Positions 1-8,532 of a stretch of 53,842 bases of DNA are shown in pieces. Positions within the stretch are counted from its first letter, which is position 1. The number at the start of each line of letters is the position of its first letter. Location: contig SVDN01000017.1 of the NCBI GenBank assembly GCA_015057825.1, positions 1 to 53,842 on the forward strand, in the 5' to 3' direction. Under the pieces are notes generated by a model that was not told the origin of the DNA, searched no databases, and was given only the letters and a program-made list of their open reading frames with translations. Source of the stretch: Lachnospiraceae bacterium. Its GTDB lineage: Bacteria > Bacillota > Clostridia > Lachnospirales > Lachnospiraceae. A program made the translations under genes and the position numbers.

Positions 1-83
1 AAAAATCCTGATTCAGTTAAACATGGCTAATATCCCTTGTTCACTGTTGTTTAAAGAATCGTTCTTTAATCTGAAAAATCTTA

Positions 84-205
84 TTTGAAAGCGCGCTCGA
101 AAACTTCGTTTCCTCGCTCTTATTTGCTTCGCAAATATTATTTAAAATTTTAATGGTCTTTCGAGCAAGCTCGAAGCCCCTTAAATTTTAAATTCTGCTT
201 TCAAA
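84..205. repeat. Imperfect palindromic repeat, family 2 copy 1
   Basis: The ends are inverted (TTTGAAAGC at 84 and GCTTTCAAA at 197) and the interior holds small hairpins (ATTTGC-ttc-GCAAAT; CGAGC-aa-GCTCG). Read on the minus strand, it shares the ordered blocks AGCTTGC, GCAAATAAG, AGCGAG and AAACGAAG with the palindrome at 46813-47007, so the two look like diverged, oppositely oriented copies of one family. No gene is seen in 1-476. Confidence 0.5.
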
Positions 206-399
206 GTTATTGTAAGAAATCTTTCAGGGATGGTTATATTATTTAGTTATCAAATGTGCGTTGTTACTGTCTGCTCACTTGCGACAGCTTGAATAGTTTA
301 CATCGACTATTTGTTTTTGTCAACCACTTTTTTTAAAATAATTTTAAATTTTCGTGGTGGACTTTTATAATAACACTTTTTGACCGTTATTGTCAATGT

Positions 400-467
400 A
401 AGCTCGCCTGTTTTTTTGCTTTTTAGGCAAAATATTTCGCACAATCAATACAGATATGTGCGAGCTT
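400..467. repeat. Inverted-repeat motif AAGCTCGC/GCGAGCTT (copy 1)
   Basis: An 8-bp inverted repeat encloses CAAAATATTT, followed 23 nt later by CGAGCTT. The same order and the same 23-nt spacing recur at 1828-1876. It lies just past the 3' end of the minus-strand tRNA-Ser, so it may be part of its trailer. There is no clear T-run for a terminator. Confidence 0.4.
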
Positions 468-476
468 TAGGCAAAA

Positions 477-564
477 CGGAGAAAGAGGGATTTGAACCCT
501 CGCGCCGCGTGAACGACCTACACCCTTAGCAGGGGCGCCTCTTCAGCCTCTTGAGTATTTCTCC
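477..564 (-). tRNA. tRNA-Ser (anticodon GCT)
   Basis: On the minus strand the acceptor stem GGAGAAA (564-558) pairs perfectly with TTTCTCC (484-478), with discriminator G at 477. The anticodon loop contains GCT between CCC and GGG. A long variable arm follows, as in class II serine tRNAs, and the T arm carries GGTTCAAATCC. CCA is not encoded. No other gene is within 250 bp, so it appears to be transcribed alone. Confidence 0.95.
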
Positions 565-725
565 AAAATTCTGAATTCCTACCAATTCGTTATTCATTTA
601 CGTCTCGTGACGCAAAAAGTATTATACTAAACCAAACTTTGTTTGTCAATAATAATGCACAACATTATATTAATCTCTTAACATTTATCCACCATCAAGG
701 CTGTCTTTTGGATTTCTTACAGCAA

Positions 726-774
726 AAACCTACCACTGTAGTGTTTTCACCCTTAAATTATCAGTGGCAGGTTT
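726..774 (-). terminator. Intrinsic terminator of the first URO-D gene
   Basis: On the minus strand the stem AAACCTGCCACTG/CAGTGGTAGGTTT (one mismatch) has a 23-nt loop and is followed by TTTTG. It lies 46 bp beyond the stop codon of the gene at 820-1806. Confidence 0.7.
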
Positions 775-819
775 CTTATGCATTAAATATAGGAAGAGTT
801 TTTTAATTGACTTATAATT

Positions 820-1806
820 TTAGTTTGTAACCATCTGTCTTCCGGTTTTTACAGCCTCATCAACAAAGATTTTGAATCCTCTTTGTGTGGCAGGAATAAT
901 AAACGGAATAAATCTGTCGTATTTTCCGTATTTCTCAATCTTTGTTCTTACTTCGTTTCTGATTTCTTCTTCGCTTGTGCTTTCTTTATCAATAAGCTGG
1001 TTGTCAACTGTTCCCACAATTGTTATTTTATCTGCATATTTTTCCATAATCATGTCAGTGTCCATACAAACATTAACAGGATTGATGGCATCTACGCCTA
1101 TTTCAATCAAATCCGGGAATATCTGCTCGATAAATCCGCATGAATGGTGCATGTATACCATACCCAATTCGTGAATTCTGTCGGCATATTTCTTTTCATT
1201 AGGTTTAATGAACTCTCTCCAAATCTCAGGATCGAAGAACATATTGTTGTTTGTTCCCCAATCATCATGCATATGGATAATTTGAGGATGTACCGCATTA
1301 TAAGCGCGGTCGATACATTTAAGTTTATATTCGCACATTGCATCAAAGAATTCATGCACTTCATCAGGGCATTCATAAAATGCACATAAAGCGTTTTCAA
1401 AGCCTACCATTTCGTTCATTCTTTCAAACTGGCCTGAAAGAATAAGAACCGAAAGTGCATGTTCTTCAGGATTATATCCCATTCCGTGAGCCATACCGTT
1501 TAATATATCTTCAACAGGCATGAAATCGATTGGTGGGAAATGTACATGTTCCTTCCAGTCTTCCATATCTTCAAAAAGTCTGAAGTCTTTTGCAACCGTG
1601 TTTCCATCAATCATAGGGTCAGGTCCCTGGTTTGTCCACATAACGCCCCATGCGTCCGGACCTGTTCCGTAAGGGTCAAAGTGTTCAAGATCGATATAGC
1701 GATCTCCCGGAAATACAAGATCTTTTGTTGTTGAATAAAACTCAGGTACAAAATCAGATTTTTCTCCGCGCATTCTTGCGAGTAATGCTTCTTTTGGTGT
1801 TTGCAT
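820..1806 (-). CDS. URO-D/MtaA-family protein (putative methyltransferase)
   Basis: 328 aa, TIM-barrel uroporphyrinogen-decarboxylase superfamily. It is more like the methyltransferase branch (MtaA/CmuA) than HemE: it has the DDWGTNN block (residues 181-187) and a His-Ser-Cys-Gly motif (H221, C223) matching two of the three zinc ligands of MtaA-type enzymes. The third, C-terminal Cys ligand is absent, the tail reading IPATQRG, so either the metal site differs or the reaction is not methyl transfer. A strong GGAGGAG site precedes the ATG. It lies downstream of the LysR gene but is separated from it by a terminator, so it probably has its own promoter. No corrinoid protein is nearby. The substrate is unknown. 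Confidence 0.75.
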   Translation of the reverse strand: MQTPKEALLARMRGEKSDFVPEFYSTTKDLVFPGDRYIDLEHFDPYGTGPDAWGVMWTNQGPDPMIDGNTVAKDFRLFEDMEDWKEHVHFPPIDFMPVEDILNGMAHGMGYNPEEHALSVLILSGQFERMNEMVGFENALCAFYECPDEVHEFFDAMCEYKLKCIDRAYNAVHPQIIHMHDDWGTNNNMFFDPEIWREFIKPNEKKYADRIHELGMVYMHHSCGFIEQIFPDLIEIGVDAINPVNVCMDTDMIMEKYADKITIVGTVDNQLIDKESTSEEEIRNEVRTKIEKYGKYDRFIPFIIPATQRGFKIFVDEAVKTGRQMVTN

Positions 1807-1827
1807 TTTTTCTCCTCCTTATTGTGT

Positions 1828-1876
1828 AAGCTCGGTCAAAATATTTGTGATAGAGTGCGATTAATACGCCGAGCTT
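1828..1876. promoter_or_regulatory. Inverted repeat in the 5' region of the URO-D gene (copy 2)
   Basis: AAGCTCGG and CCGAGCTT form an 8-bp inverted repeat around CAAAATATTT, placed 22-70 bp upstream of the start codon at 1806. CAAAATATTT-N23-CGAGCTT is shared with 400-467, and GAGCTTACA also recurs when both are read on the minus strand. It could be a regulator site or an RNA hairpin in the leader; the sequence alone does not decide. Confidence 0.4.
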
Positions 1877-1883
1877 CTATAAT

Positions 1884-1926
1884 AAAAAAAACGATTATTT
1901 GTTAATTTAATACTAACAAGTAATCG
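1884..1926 (-). terminator. Intrinsic terminator after the LysR gene
   Basis: On the minus strand CGATTACTTGTTA pairs with TAACAAATAATCG (one mismatch), followed by eight T residues. It ends the LysR transcript and insulates the URO-D gene downstream. Confidence 0.8.
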
Positions 1927-1966
1927 CTTGGAAATAAAACACATATTAACTTACTAATTATAAGTT

Positions 1967-2842
1967 TCAACCTTCAAATTCTTCTTTTATTGAGTTTGCC
2001 ACCTTTGCCAAATCTCGCTTCTTGTTATTTTTACTGTACATCAATGTAAGGTTGAAGTTAAAGGATTCGCAAGGCATTTCAAAAGCTCTGAGCTTACGAT
2101 AATCCGTTTTATCGAATTCTTCATTTAAAATGCAAAAATACTTGCCTTGCTCCAGCATCAGCAGAAGAGTTTCATAGTTCGGCGCCACAACTATACCTTT
2201 ACAGGGGATTTTTTTAAAGGTTTTGTCGTTATGAATATCAGGTATATCTATTGAGACGCAAGGATATTCCATCATATCTTCTTTTGTTATCTTCTCTTTT
2301 GCATTCCATTTGTGGTACAAAGAAACCACCACCTGCGCCTTATAGCTTTTCAATAATATTTTTTCGCAGCTCTTCCAAAATTTATCCGTATCTTTCGTTA
2401 TTGTAATAACCAAATCCAGAGAGCCGTTCTCAAGACCTTTGCTTAGTTCTTTTAACTCCATCAGACGTATGTTGAAATCATATTCCGGAAAATTTGCCAT
2501 TAAGTTTGCCACAATTGGCGATGCAATGGTGTCTTGTCGCATCGAACCGTAAAATCCGATATTTAATTCATCGTTTTTTACATGTAATTCACTGAGGATT
2601 TTTTCATATTCTTTTTCCAGGCCTTCCACCAGGTAGGAAAGTCTCTCGTAAATTTCCGACCCTTTCGAGGTTAACTTTACCTTCCTGGTGCTTCTGTCAA
2701 ACAACTGTACACCCATTTCCTCTTCCAAAATTGCAATTTGCTTTCCGAAAGACTGCGGTGTTATGTACAAATTCTTTGCCGCCTGTGAAAAATTCAAGCA
2801 TTGTGCCGCTTCCAAAAAGTATTTGATTCTTTGATAATCCAT
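1967..2842 (-). CDS. LysR-family transcriptional regulator 1
   Basis: About 291 aa from the Met that begins MDYQRIKYFLEAAQ; AAGAAGAG lies just upstream, and the 16 residues of a longer frame do not fit the family start. The N-terminal winged HTH (residues 1-60, ITPQSFGKQIAILEEEMG) is followed by a LysR substrate-binding domain. It is the last gene of the operon starting at 6739, so it probably controls that operon in response to its substrate. Its HTH closely resembles that of the LysR at 9908-10786, which suggests duplication. Confidence 0.9.
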   Translation of the reverse strand: MDYQRIKYFLEAAQCLNFSQAAKNLYITPQSFGKQIAILEEEMGVQLFDRSTRKVKLTSKGSEIYERLSYLVEGLEKEYEKILSELHVKNDELNIGFYGSMRQDTIASPIVANLMANFPEYDFNIRLMELKELSKGLENGSLDLVITITKDTDKFWKSCEKILLKSYKAQVVVSLYHKWNAKEKITKEDMMEYPCVSIDIPDIHNDKTFKKIPCKGIVVAPNYETLLLMLEQGKYFCILNEEFDKTDYRKLRAFEMPCESFNFNLTLMYSKNNKKRDLAKVANSIKEEFEG

Positions 2843-2965
2843 TTTCTCTTCTTTATATAATCGAAATAAAACAACGGTTTCCAGATTCAATATACCATTT
2901 AATTGCGCAAATGTTAATTATTATTTATAGAACACACTGTTTAGATAATGACAAAAAATGACTTA

Positions 2966-4657
2966 TTATTCAAACATCGGTGGTTTTACCTGATAGTCAT
3001 TAATCGGCACATCCTCCGTAGAGAAGTTCATTTTACCGTCCTTTTCTTCAACAACTATCCATTTTAACCATTCTTTGTTATCCATGTTAGGATAATCCTC
3101 GCGCAAGAACCAACCTCTTGATTCTTTTCTGAGCAATGCCGCCCTAAATTGCATTTCCGCAGACAAAAGCATGGCTTCCGCCTCGTGACAGGATAAGAGA
3201 TAGTGAAAGTCATCTGCCTTAAGATTCTTTGCCGTCTCTTTTAATTTCTCGATTTTTTCGAGACATTTTTCAATTCTGTGCTCACTCATATATACTGAGT
3301 TTTCAACAGGGCACATTATATCTTGAATCTTATCTATTAACTCTATTGCACTTACGCCTTCTTTTCTGAATAAAGGAGCGAACGCCTCTTCTTTGAGTTC
3401 TTCGACTTTTGCCTCATCAATCTTTTTAAATTCAACGTTTCCTACGCTTTTGGCAATTTCAATGCCGCCGATATAGCCGTTAAATACTGCGTTTAATATA
3501 CCCGAGCCTCTGTTTCTTCCCGGAGGGGCAGGTACCGCACCTGCTGCACAGGAGCCACCATAGCAAACATCTCCTGCCGCGTAAAGACCTTTTATTGTAG
3601 TTTCCATCTGTTCGTCAACTTTTACGGGTGATTGCTCGCCCACAAAGCCGGGAACAACCTCCCATTTTTCTTCACCTTCGGCACCGTCAACACTTGATCC
3701 TTTTTCAAAATCTATTTTCCAGAAAGGAAGTCCGTATGGTCGGTCCCAAATATAAAACATCATTGTATCGTTTTTTGTGCTTTCGCTCTCCATCGGATGA
3801 AGATAAATAGGTCCTCTGCCGGCCTGCATCTGGTTGTACCACTCTCTTACGGCTGTCGAACTGATGTCGGCTTCCGGAAATCTTCTGAAATTTTTTGTGA
3901 TGTTTTCGCCATAAGCATCGTACATTACCTGCTCACCGAATACACACTCTCTGTTACTTCCTTTTCTAAAGAGCTGTGCAAAGTTACCGAATTCGGCATT
4001 TCGCATTTGAGCTCCGGCTCTGTATGCCGCCGCAATGCCGTCACCTCTTCCGCAGCTCCACATAGGTGCTACGCGGTAATCCTGAGAACCCGTGGCAAGC
4101 ATAACTTTCTTTGCCTCAAAAACATGGAAGGTTCCGTCTAAAATGCTGTAGCCTACTGCGCCCGCAATTTCACCGTTATCCGTAAGCAAGTCGGAAATTG
4201 TGGTTTTATCGATAAATTTTACTCCCAGCTTTGTAGCCGTTTTTCTCATCTGCAATGTAATATCCAGGTCTACGCCGAAAATGTAGGTAAAAGGACCTGT
4301 TGGTATTTTCTTTCTTGGAATCTTAACACCCCAGGATTCAAGTTTTTCCAAAAGAATATTATTCATTCCAACATATTTCTTTAACAGATTTTGATTTGAC
4401 AAATAACCCGCAACGGCGTTCGCATGGTATTCATTGAAGCTTTCCGGTGTTGTATTTTCAAGATCAAAATATTGCAATACACCGCCGCCTTTATTAGCTT
4501 TTCCCGCATAGCCCGTGGTCTGTTTTTCAACAATCAAAACATCTGCATCCGGGTTCTCTTCTTTTACACTGACTGCTGCCGTAAGTCCTGCGATACCGCC
4601 GCCCACAACAAGCACATCCGTTTTTACTCTTTCTGTCTTTATATCTGATTTATTCAT
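2966..4657 (-). CDS. AprA/fumarate-reductase-like FAD flavoprotein
   Basis: 563 aa. The N-terminal Rossmann motif VVGGGIAGLTAA (residues 17-28) binds the FAD adenylate; a second FAD-contact block is seen near GLYAAGDVCYGGSCAAG. Overall layout resembles adenylylsulfate reductase alpha/fumarate reductase flavoproteins. It has no secretion signal, so it should be cytoplasmic. The gene directly upstream encodes a two-cluster ferredoxin, the AprB-like partner, so electrons probably pass from ferredoxin to FAD to a substrate double bond or similar acceptor. No sat or other sulfate-reduction gene is present, which argues against APS reduction. A reductase of an unsaturated aromatic or dienone intermediate fits the neighbouring hydrolase better (inference). 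Confidence 0.8.
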   Translation of the reverse strand: MNKSDIKTERVKTDVLVVGGGIAGLTAAVSVKEENPDADVLIVEKQTTGYAGKANKGGGVLQYFDLENTTPESFNEYHANAVAGYLSNQNLLKKYVGMNNILLEKLESWGVKIPRKKIPTGPFTYIFGVDLDITLQMRKTATKLGVKFIDKTTISDLLTDNGEIAGAVGYSILDGTFHVFEAKKVMLATGSQDYRVAPMWSCGRGDGIAAAYRAGAQMRNAEFGNFAQLFRKGSNRECVFGEQVMYDAYGENITKNFRRFPEADISSTAVREWYNQMQAGRGPIYLHPMESESTKNDTMMFYIWDRPYGLPFWKIDFEKGSSVDGAEGEEKWEVVPGFVGEQSPVKVDEQMETTIKGLYAAGDVCYGGSCAAGAVPAPPGRNRGSGILNAVFNGYIGGIEIAKSVGNVEFKKIDEAKVEELKEEAFAPLFRKEGVSAIELIDKIQDIMCPVENSVYMSEHRIEKCLEKIEKLKETAKNLKADDFHYLLSCHEAEAMLLSAEMQFRAALLRKESRGWFLREDYPNMDNKEWLKWIVVEEKDGKMNFSTEDVPINDYQVKPPMFE

Positions 4658-4669
4658 GGCTTACCTCCT

Positions 4670-4942
4670 CTAATCATTCCTTCTGTTCTTGCCGTAACGA
4701 TCAAAGGATTGTCTGAAACTTTGGCTGCCAAAATCAGGTATAACCTTTATAGCACCCCTTTTGCAGCTTACTTCGCAGTAATTGCAATGCTCGCAATCCT
4801 CAACATATTTAAAAACCGGTTTCTTTACTTCTATATCCCAACGAATAACATCTACAAAACAGGCTTTGTAACATATCTGACATCCGACACATTTGTCCGC
4901 ATAAAACTCTATTCTATGTCTGGTTCCTATCATTTCGTCCAC
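4670..4942 (-). CDS. 2x[4Fe-4S] ferredoxin, AprB-like subunit
   Basis: 90 aa with two complete CxxCxxCxxxC sets: C18, C21, C24, C28 and C50, C53, C56, C60. The second is followed by KRGAI rather than the usual CP. It is 12 bp upstream of the AprA-like flavoprotein and 3 bp downstream of the hydrolase gene, so it is translated from the same message. Its likely role is electron transfer to the flavoprotein, as in AprAB. A short basic N-terminus precedes the first cluster and there is no membrane segment. Confidence 0.88.
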   Translation of the reverse strand: MDEMIGTRHRIEFYADKCVGCQICYKACFVDVIRWDIEVKKPVFKYVEDCEHCNYCEVSCKRGAIKVIPDFGSQSFRQSFDRYGKNRRND

Positions 4943-4945
4943 CTC

Positions 4946-5758
4946 CTACCAATTGTCCTTTTCTTCGGCATATAAGCTCGGAAGAATAGCAGCCAAATTA
5001 GTAAATTCCTCTGCACTGTGAATAGCCATTGTCATTGCCGCCGCATCAGGATATCTCATTCCGTCAGGCAACGCTTTTACATCTTTTCCGTTTACAAAAT
5101 CCCAACCCATCCAAAAACGAGTACGAAGTTCGATTCCGTCTTCCGTTTCTCTGACAAAATGAGTCGTAAATGTAGGTGGAACCGCGAAAGGCGGCTGTCC
5201 TTTACCATAGCCTTTACCGCAAACAATTGTCGAGCAGGCTTTTGTCCCTATCTTGGATGCGTCAAATCCCACATCTCCGGGATATTTAAAATTTATTACA
5301 ATATTGGATGGACCCATTCCCGTATCTTCCGTTATTTCATGGGATGTATCCCAAAGTTTTTCTTTATAAGAAAGGTCCGGATCCATTGTTCTGTCTTTTT
5401 GTTGACTTACTGCCGAATAGTGACCGTAAGGATGCCAGATTTTATAACGAAGATTTTCAAGTCCGTGCCATGCAAAAAACCAGTCAAACATTTCGGTGGT
5501 CACTCCCGGCATTTTTACCAAATTCGCCACATATCCCGCACCATCCGGCAAAATGCACCAACCTATTTCTTCATCATGGTAGCCTTCTTCAAATAATCTG
5601 TTTCTGTCTTTAAAAGCCAATACCTTATCCGGTCTGATGGGACCCGACACAATTTTTCCGATTACTTTCGGGTCGATAGGCACCGGCGCTTTAAAATATT
5701 TAAATATGCTTCTTTTCTTTTCTTCTTCCGTTACCGGAACAAATTCTCTTTCTTTCAT
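4946..5758 (-). CDS. PhlG/phloretin-hydrolase-family C-C hydrolase
   Basis: 270 aa, resembling the 2,4-diacetylphloroglucinol hydrolase family (PhlG; phloretin hydrolase of Eubacterium ramulus is a member). These are zinc enzymes that cleave a C-C bond next to a carbonyl on a polyphenol-like ring. The signature WFFAWHGLENLRYKIWHP (92-110) is present. H113, E144, H247 and E251 reproduce the ligand order and near-identical spacing I recall for PhlG (His129, Glu160, His270, Glu274), so it should be active. Its position between a FabK/NMO-like flavoprotein and the AprAB-like pair suggests a pathway that reduces a substrate and then releases an acyl chain. The actual substrate is inferred only. 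Confidence 0.8.
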   Translation of the reverse strand: MKEREFVPVTEEEKKRSIFKYFKAPVPIDPKVIGKIVSGPIRPDKVLAFKDRNRLFEEGYHDEEIGWCILPDGAGYVANLVKMPGVTTEMFDWFFAWHGLENLRYKIWHPYGHYSAVSQQKDRTMDPDLSYKEKLWDTSHEITEDTGMGPSNIVINFKYPGDVGFDASKIGTKACSTIVCGKGYGKGQPPFAVPPTFTTHFVRETEDGIELRTRFWMGWDFVNGKDVKALPDGMRYPDAAAMTMAIHSAEEFTNLAAILPSLYAEEKDNW

Positions 5759-5767
5759 TAAAGCCTC

Positions 5768-6739
5768 CTAAAATTCAAATCGTACGCTTTTTGCAATCAC
5801 GCCTTTTGCTTCTTCAATTACCCTATCAATTATCTCAGCAACGCTTCTCTCTTCTTTTACAAGCGGGGCAATCTGTCCTGCCATTACGGCTCCGTTTTCC
5901 ATATCTCCCTCAGCCATTGCCTTTTTAAGCGAGCTCATTGATATTTCCATAACCTTCGGTCCTGACACTGCTCTTACATTTTCGGCTTCTATTTTCAAAA
6001 GCTCGTCTGACAATTTATTTTTAATCTGTCTGCAAGGCTCTCCTGTACACATACCCGTAACAACCGTATCCATGTCGTTGCAAGCGATTATTGCTGCCTT
6101 TACATTCGGATGAACAACCGCATCTTTCGATGCCATAAAAATCGTTCCCATTTCGATTGCCTCCGCACCAAGAGCGATGGCTGCTGCCGCACCTCTTCCG
6201 TCTGCTATACCTCCTGCCGCTACAACCGGGATTTTAACCGCATCGGCTGTTTGCGGAACAAGAATTGTCGTGGCTTCGTAGGAAACATGGCCGCCGCCTT
6301 CCCAACCTTTCAAAACCACCACGTCCGCACCTGCATCCTCCGCGGTTACAGCATCTCTTACAGTGGAAGCTTTAACAATAATCTTAGCGCCCAGATTGTG
6401 CCAGATTTTAAAATATTTGTCACATAAGTCTTTCTTTTCCGATAAATTGATGTATGTATCCGCATAGATAATCGGTGGTTTTTCTTCTTCAATAATTTTT
6501 GTGGTTAATTCCATATCTCCGATATACATATCAACATTCATGCCAAACGGTTTGTCGGTGAGTTTTTTTGTCTCTTTAATCTGCTCACGGATAAACGGTT
6601 CCGGAGCAAAAGCCACTCCCAAAACCCCAAGGCCTCCCGCATTTGATACCGCAGCTACCAAAGGGGCTGTGGAAATCCAAGCCATAGGTCCTTGAATAAC
6701 CGGTTTTTCGATTTCCAAAATTTCACATACTCTGTTCAT
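5768..6739 (-). CDS. FabK/nitronate-monooxygenase-like FMN flavoprotein
   Basis: 323 aa TIM-barrel flavoprotein of the 2-nitropropane dioxygenase/FabK superfamily. It starts with IEKPVIQGPMAWI, carries GWEGGGH (phosphate/active-site loop) and AAGGIADGRG plus GAEAIEMGTIF in the FMN-phosphate region. It is the first gene of the operon (9 bp before the PhlG-like gene) and diverges from the PucR-type regulator. In an anaerobe lacking fatty-acid genes nearby, an enoate/ene reductase role in the catabolic pathway is more plausible than nitronate oxidation; FabK function cannot be excluded from sequence alone. Confidence 0.8.
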   Translation of the reverse strand: MNRVCEILEIEKPVIQGPMAWISTAPLVAAVSNAGGLGVLGVAFAPEPFIREQIKETKKLTDKPFGMNVDMYIGDMELTTKIIEEEKPPIIYADTYINLSEKKDLCDKYFKIWHNLGAKIIVKASTVRDAVTAEDAGADVVVLKGWEGGGHVSYEATTILVPQTADAVKIPVVAAGGIADGRGAAAAIALGAEAIEMGTIFMASKDAVVHPNVKAAIIACNDMDTVVTGMCTGEPCRQIKNKLSDELLKIEAENVRAVSGPKVMEISMSSLKKAMAEGDMENGAVMAGQIAPLVKEERSVAEIIDRVIEEAKGVIAKSVRFEF

Positions 6740-6876
6740 AATTTAAATTCTCCTTCTTAATAATGTAATTATCGTTAATCTAATTGTATCTTCGCCTTGC
6801 TTACTATTCATTTGATAAACATATAATAATACAAGGTTAATATATTTAATTTTTTGTAGGAAGTTACAAAAAAACG

Positions 6877-6905
6877 TTGACTCATGCAATGGCAAGCCTT
6901 ACAAT
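6877..6905 (+). promoter_or_regulatory. SigA-type promoter of the PucR-like regulator
   Basis: TTGACT (6877-6882), 17-bp spacer and TACAAT (6900-6905). The predicted start of transcription is near 6912, giving a leader of about 24 nt before GGAGG and the ATG at 6936. Confidence 0.7.
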
Positions 6906-6935
6906 CTACATATACATAGTTTGGAGGTTGGTTAA

Positions 6936-8483
6936 ATGAGACTTTCCGTTAATACCTTGCTGTACGGATACCATTTATTAATGGGCAAACCCTTGATGAA
7001 TGCTTTATCCGAGGATATAGAAATCGAAGGAGTAAAAATTCTCCCAAAGAACAAAAATACTTTAAACAAATCATATATATATATTTGTGACAAGCCGGAT
7101 GATTGGTCCGATATTTCCAAAATCCCGGTCTGCTTATTGTGTATAATTCCAAAGAACGACTCCGAAATAGCCTTTCATACATCCAAACAGACTCTTATTT
7201 ACTACAGCGACGAAGACTATTTAAGCGTGTTTAACGACTTGTGCGATGTATTTAACACATTTCAAAATTGGCAGACCGCCCTTGATATTTCCATATATAA
7301 AAACAGCGAGTTCGATGAATTTCTAAATCTTAGCAAAGAGCTTTTAAACACTGCCATTCTCATTTACGATCCGGCTTTAAAACTTCTTTCCTATACGAAA
7401 AATCAAGATGTTGAGAATGATCTAATATTTCAAAGTGCTATCAAAAACGGTTACCTTGATTTGGATACGGTTAAATATTTTGATTCACACCATATTTTTG
7501 AACAAATGGACAGCACCGGAACAGCTACCGGCGAAATTGACAGCTATCGTCGTCACGCCGACGTTGCAAAAGCGATAAACGTAAACAACGAGCTTGCGGT
7601 TTATTGCATAATGTTGCTGAACGACTCGCTTTCCAGAGAGTATCAGGAATATTTGTTTTCCGTAATATGCAAAAAACTCGAGGGATTATTGGAACGCAAA
7701 CACGCCGATTTCGCCAAGAACAGATCGGTTTCGGACTACTTTTTGCAAGATCTTTTGGATAACCCCGAAACAAGTTCGGAACAAATACAAGAAAGAATAT
7801 ATTATAACGATCTGGAGTTTAACGGAAATTATATTACGGTGGTTATAAAAGCAGAGAAAAAGGCAAAATCCCAAGAGCATTATTTCATACAGCTCCTAAG
7901 GAACAATTTAATCGGCAGTCGCGTTTTTTCATATGGGGATTCCATCATTATATTATTTAATTTGCCAAGCTTTAAAGATGCGGATTACAAAGACTATTTG
8001 AGAGAAAAATTCAAACCTTTTTTCAACGTTTCGAAAGGCAGAAACATTCACATTTGCTTTGGTCGCCCTTTTAAAAGCATGGATTTGTTCGCCGATTCCT
8101 ACAATCAAGCCCTAATGACATATGATATTTCAGCCGGAGAAAATTTTGGAAACAACGGTATATATTTTTTTGATGATTGTTGGCACAAATGCATGATTTC
8201 TTCAATAAGCAAAAAGAATCCCATGTTCTACTTCTGTGAACCGGCATTGCTTTCCTTAATAAATGACGATTCGGCCAAGGCCAAACGTCAATACGAGGTA
8301 CTTAAAGAGTATTTGCTTTGTGGCGGCAAAATCACAAATGTGGCAACAAAGCTAAACATGCATAGAAACAACGTTATTTATCATATTAAACAAATCGAGG
8401 AAAAATTTAATTACGATTTGGAAGATGAAGAATTGCGCTTTAAGCTAATGCTTTCTATGGAAATTATCAAAAGATTTGCTTAA
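6936..8483 (+). CDS. PucR/CdaR-type transcriptional regulator
   Basis: 515 aa. The C-terminus (about 455-510) is a PucR-type HTH: CGGKITNVATKLNMHRNNVIYHIKQIEEKF, followed by ELRFKLMLSMEI. The middle (about 280-440) resembles the GGDEF-related CdaR domain. The N-terminal part looks like a sensor but is not recognised further. It is transcribed away from the flavoprotein/hydrolase operon across a 196-bp intergenic region, so it is a good candidate activator of that operon. GGAGG is well placed before the start. Confidence 0.85.
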   Translation: MRLSVNTLLYGYHLLMGKPLMNALSEDIEIEGVKILPKNKNTLNKSYIYICDKPDDWSDISKIPVCLLCIIPKNDSEIAFHTSKQTLIYYSDEDYLSVFNDLCDVFNTFQNWQTALDISIYKNSEFDEFLNLSKELLNTAILIYDPALKLLSYTKNQDVENDLIFQSAIKNGYLDLDTVKYFDSHHIFEQMDSTGTATGEIDSYRRHADVAKAINVNNELAVYCIMLLNDSLSREYQEYLFSVICKKLEGLLERKHADFAKNRSVSDYFLQDLLDNPETSSEQIQERIYYNDLEFNGNYITVVIKAEKKAKSQEHYFIQLLRNNLIGSRVFSYGDSIIILFNLPSFKDADYKDYLREKFKPFFNVSKGRNIHICFGRPFKSMDLFADSYNQALMTYDISAGENFGNNGIYFFDDCWHKCMISSISKKNPMFYFCEPALLSLINDDSAKAKRQYEVLKEYLLCGGKITNVATKLNMHRNNVIYHIKQIEEKFNYDLEDEELRFKLMLSMEIIKRFA

Positions 8484-8502
8484 GTTGACAAAATGCACAA
8501 AA

Positions 8503-8526
8503 AAGAAGGGCATCACTGCCCTTCTT
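8503..8526. terminator. Bidirectional terminator between convergent genes
   Basis: AAGAAGGGC-atcact-GCCCTTCTT. On the minus strand it runs into TTTTTT, serving the URO-D gene that ends at 8533. On the plus strand it lies 20 bp past the PucR-type stop with a weaker T-run. Confidence 0.85.
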
Positions 8527-8532
8527 ATAATC

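Noticed and set aside
820-1806. hemE (uroporphyrinogen decarboxylase of heme synthesis)
   Set aside because: His-Ser-Cys metal motif, absence of other heme genes and the multiplicity of paralogues fit the methyltransferase-like branch instead.
2966-4942. True dissimilatory APS reductase (aprAB)
   Set aside because: The layout is AprAB-like, but no sat, dsr or qmo gene is present and the neighbours are a C-C hydrolase and an ene-reductase-like protein.
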